Positions 61,892 to 64,000 of a stretch of DNA of 64,000 bases are shown one piece after another (the stretch's first letter is position 1; each line of letters starts with the position of its first letter). Source of the DNA: Neodontobutis hainanensis (taxonomy: Eukaryota > Chordata > Actinopteri > Gobiiformes > Odontobutidae); the NCBI GenBank assembly GCA_024349245.1, contig JALDNG010002548.1:1-64000 (forward strand). Reading direction: 5' to 3'. The notes beneath the pieces are model-generated. The model made no database searches. It had not been told where the DNA came from and saw only the letters and a program-made list of their open reading frames with translations. Made by a program: the position numbers and the translations under genes.

Positions 61892-62202
61892 TTTTTTTTT
61901 TGAACATTTTTATTTAAGACTTTTTTTTTTCCCTTTTAAACAAACAGAGAAAAGAGGAAAAAAAAAAAAACCCGGCTAGCTCGACAGTGTTCTATAAACA
62001 TACAAGAAAATGAGAAAAAATAAATAAATAAAAAAAATAAAAAAATTGTTTAATTTCAGATAAATATTCCCATGGTGTACAATTATGGTACAGTATTCTT
62101 TATCTACATTTTACTGTTTTATAATAAAGTAACATATCTAAAATAAATACAAATAACAAAGGCATGTGAAATAGGCAAGAAGGTCCCCCCTTCATTTATG
62201 TT
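61892..62202 (-). mobile_element. L1-like LINE 3' UTR and poly(A) tail
   Basis: After the ORF2 stop at 62203 the minus strand runs into A-rich sequence with AATAAA-type strings and ends in an A run near 61892-61902. The A-rich end fits target-primed retrotransposition. I could not fix a target-site duplication, because the left side lies against the duplicated block. Confidence 0.6.
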
Positions 62203-64000
62203 TTATTGTGTCCAGCCAAAATATTGAATAACTGGATCCCAAAGATCTTTAAACTGATCTGTTTTCAAGTGAATTTGGGCCGTAATTTTCTCCATGTAAT
62301 ATATCTCCTTCAACCCCTTCTGCCATTGTTCAAGTGTAGGGGGTTGGACCTTAAGCCAGGACCTAGTAATCATTTTTCTTGCCACCAAGAGTAATATCTG
62401 AATTAATTTAATGTACTGTTTACCAAGACCCTCTCCTGGGGTTACTCCTATTACACAGTGAACAAATTCTAATGACATGTTACTTTTTAACATCACTTGA
62501 ATTTCCGTAACTCCTCGCCAGAAAGGTTTCAGGATGGGGCAATCCCAAAAAATATGAGTATGATCTCCAATTTGGTTACAATTTCTCCAACACAACTTTG
62601 ATTTACTTTTAGCAAAACTGAATATAATTAATGGAGTCCTAAAGTATCTCATAATGACTTTCCAACCAAATTCTTTCCACACTGGACTGTTTGTCGTTTT
62701 GTGACTAATTTCACATGCCTTAATCCATTCTTCATCTTCAATAATAATATTTGCTTCTAATTCCCATTTGCCTTTTATGTCAAAAGAATTTTCCAACAAT
62801 TGCGACTGTAGGAAATTATATAAATTTGAAACCGTCTTTTTCTTATTTTTTTCAATGATATTTTTAATCAAATAGGACTCCATTGAGGTAGGAAGTCTTG
62901 TCAGGGATTCCCACTTCCCTCTCGATCTTATATATTCCCGTATCTGCAAATATCTGAAGAAATCTTTGGAGGGTTGTCCATATTTGTCCTGTAGTTGTGT
63001 GAAGGATTTTAGGGTTTCTCCATCAAACATCTGATGTATAGTTATCAGTCCCCTCTCTGCCCACTTCGAAAAACCTGGATCTATTTTACTTGGAGGAAAG
63101 TCACTCAATTTTGCTATTTGGAGTGCACGTGAAGTTGTTAAAGGAATACCCAGACTCTTCCTCAACATTGACCATGCGATGGGTACAGGCAATCCATTCA
63201 TTTTGTATTTTAAGTTCTCTCCATTTCTTTTGTTCCAAAAATAATGCTGTCTCCAAGGGAACCGATGGGCTTGAAATATTCTCCAACCCCAACCAATTTG
63301 TATCCATGTCCTGAATCACCCATTCCACTATTGCTCGTAACTGTGCAGCCCAATAATACAGCTTAAAATTGGGTAAACCCAAGCCACCTGCTCCCCTTGA
63401 GCTGCACAATAATTTCTTCCGAATCCTAGCTTTTTTCCCCTGCCACACAAATGTAGAAATTATCTTATCCAGAGATTTAAACATAGATGGAGGTATCCAT
63501 GTAGGCAAGGACTGAAAGAGATACAAAAGACGAGGAAGAATGTTCATCTTTACAACTTCTATTCTGCCTATTAAAGATAGAGGGAGAATATTCCAACGCC
63601 CTACATCTGCTTTGATTTTGGACATTAGTTTACCATAATTCTCATTATGCAATTGGGAAGTAAGAGGCGTAATAACCACCCCCAAATATCTAAAGCCCTG
63701 AGTGGGCCAATTAAATGAGGCTATTTTGTCATATTGATTTGGTTTGTTCCCAACCAGCCACAAAGCTTGAGACTTGGTCTCATTGACCTTATAGCCCGAA
63801 ACTAGTCCAAATTCTTTCAGGCACTCCAACAATGCAGGAACAGAAGTCAATGGGTTAGAAATATATAGAATAACATCATCAGCATACAGTTTGAATTCTG
63901 TGTCTCCGACAGTTACTCCTTGTACTCTATGATTTTCCCTAATTAACTGTGCTAATGGTTATACTAATTATGCGAACAACAGAGGGCTGAGGGGACAACC
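62203..64000 (-). pseudogene. L1-like LINE ORF2, C-terminal part, broken
   Basis: The element enters from the right edge. The minus strand reads GCPLSPLLF, then two in-frame stops (63968-63970 and 63959-63961), then the RT catalytic box YADD (63875-63886) in EFKLYADDVILYIS. Thumb and C-terminal regions follow (GFRYLGVVITP, LPLSLIGRIEVVKMNILPR, FVWQGKKARI, GAGGLGLPNFKLYYWAAQL). A frameshift between about 63200 and 63100 changes to the second long frame, which ends with a CX3CX7HX4C knuckle (CWRNCNQIGDHTHIFWDC). This layout is that of the L1/Tx1 group. The 5' portion with endonuclease lies outside the window. Confidence 0.9.

Overview
The window looks like nuclear DNA from a teleost fish. It contains a DIRS-type tyrosine-recombinase retrotransposon, a BEL/Pao remnant, a Penelope-like element with a GIY-YIG tail, tRNA-derived SINEs of fish type, L2-like and L1-like LINE pieces, hAT ends, and spliced vertebrate coding exons on an AT-rich background. 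No bacterial or viral gene organisation is present. All calls come from reading the sequence; no database search was run.

Region 1 (1-32248, open at the left edge) is a very large tandem array. About 47 copies of a conserved ~155-bp core alternate with variable pyrimidine-rich spacers made of a 20-bp motif (cctctaacatcaggctccag) and a few longer modules. Longer periods lie on top of this: 707 bp, 1,435 bp, and a 5.06/6.54-kb pair of higher-order copies. I see no believable continuous gene in it.

Region 2 (32249-39300): a short gene-free flank, then an almost structurally complete but coding-dead DIRS element on the minus strand (33114-38771) with both inverted terminal repeats and the internal complementary region, then a tRNA-derived SINE.

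Region 3 (39300-44790): a BEL/Pao gag-protease remnant on the minus strand with a possible 5' LTR, then a 5'-truncated Penelope-like insertion with a 13-bp target-site duplication.

Region 4 (44990-51700): an unrecognised minus-strand gene candidate with a nuclear-localisation-like tail, L2-like LINE fragments inside a ~575-bp block that occurs twice plus once in deleted form, a SINE, and a plus-strand candidate gene or pseudogene with C2H2-like motifs between the two long direct repeats.

Region 5 (51700-64000): mostly AT-rich DNA holding an intron-containing, damaged and incomplete copy of LETM1 on the minus strand (55451-59283). It has an in-frame TAG and a partly missing exon. A 1.59-kb block carrying its last visible exon is repeated almost perfectly 5.8 kb away. 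The window ends inside a decayed L1-like LINE on the minus strand.

Overall this is repeat-rich accessory chromatin (array plus nested retroelements and decayed gene copies), not a co-operating gene cluster. The most unusual element is the mosaic array; the most checkable are the DIRS termini, the Penelope target-site duplication and the LETM1 copy.
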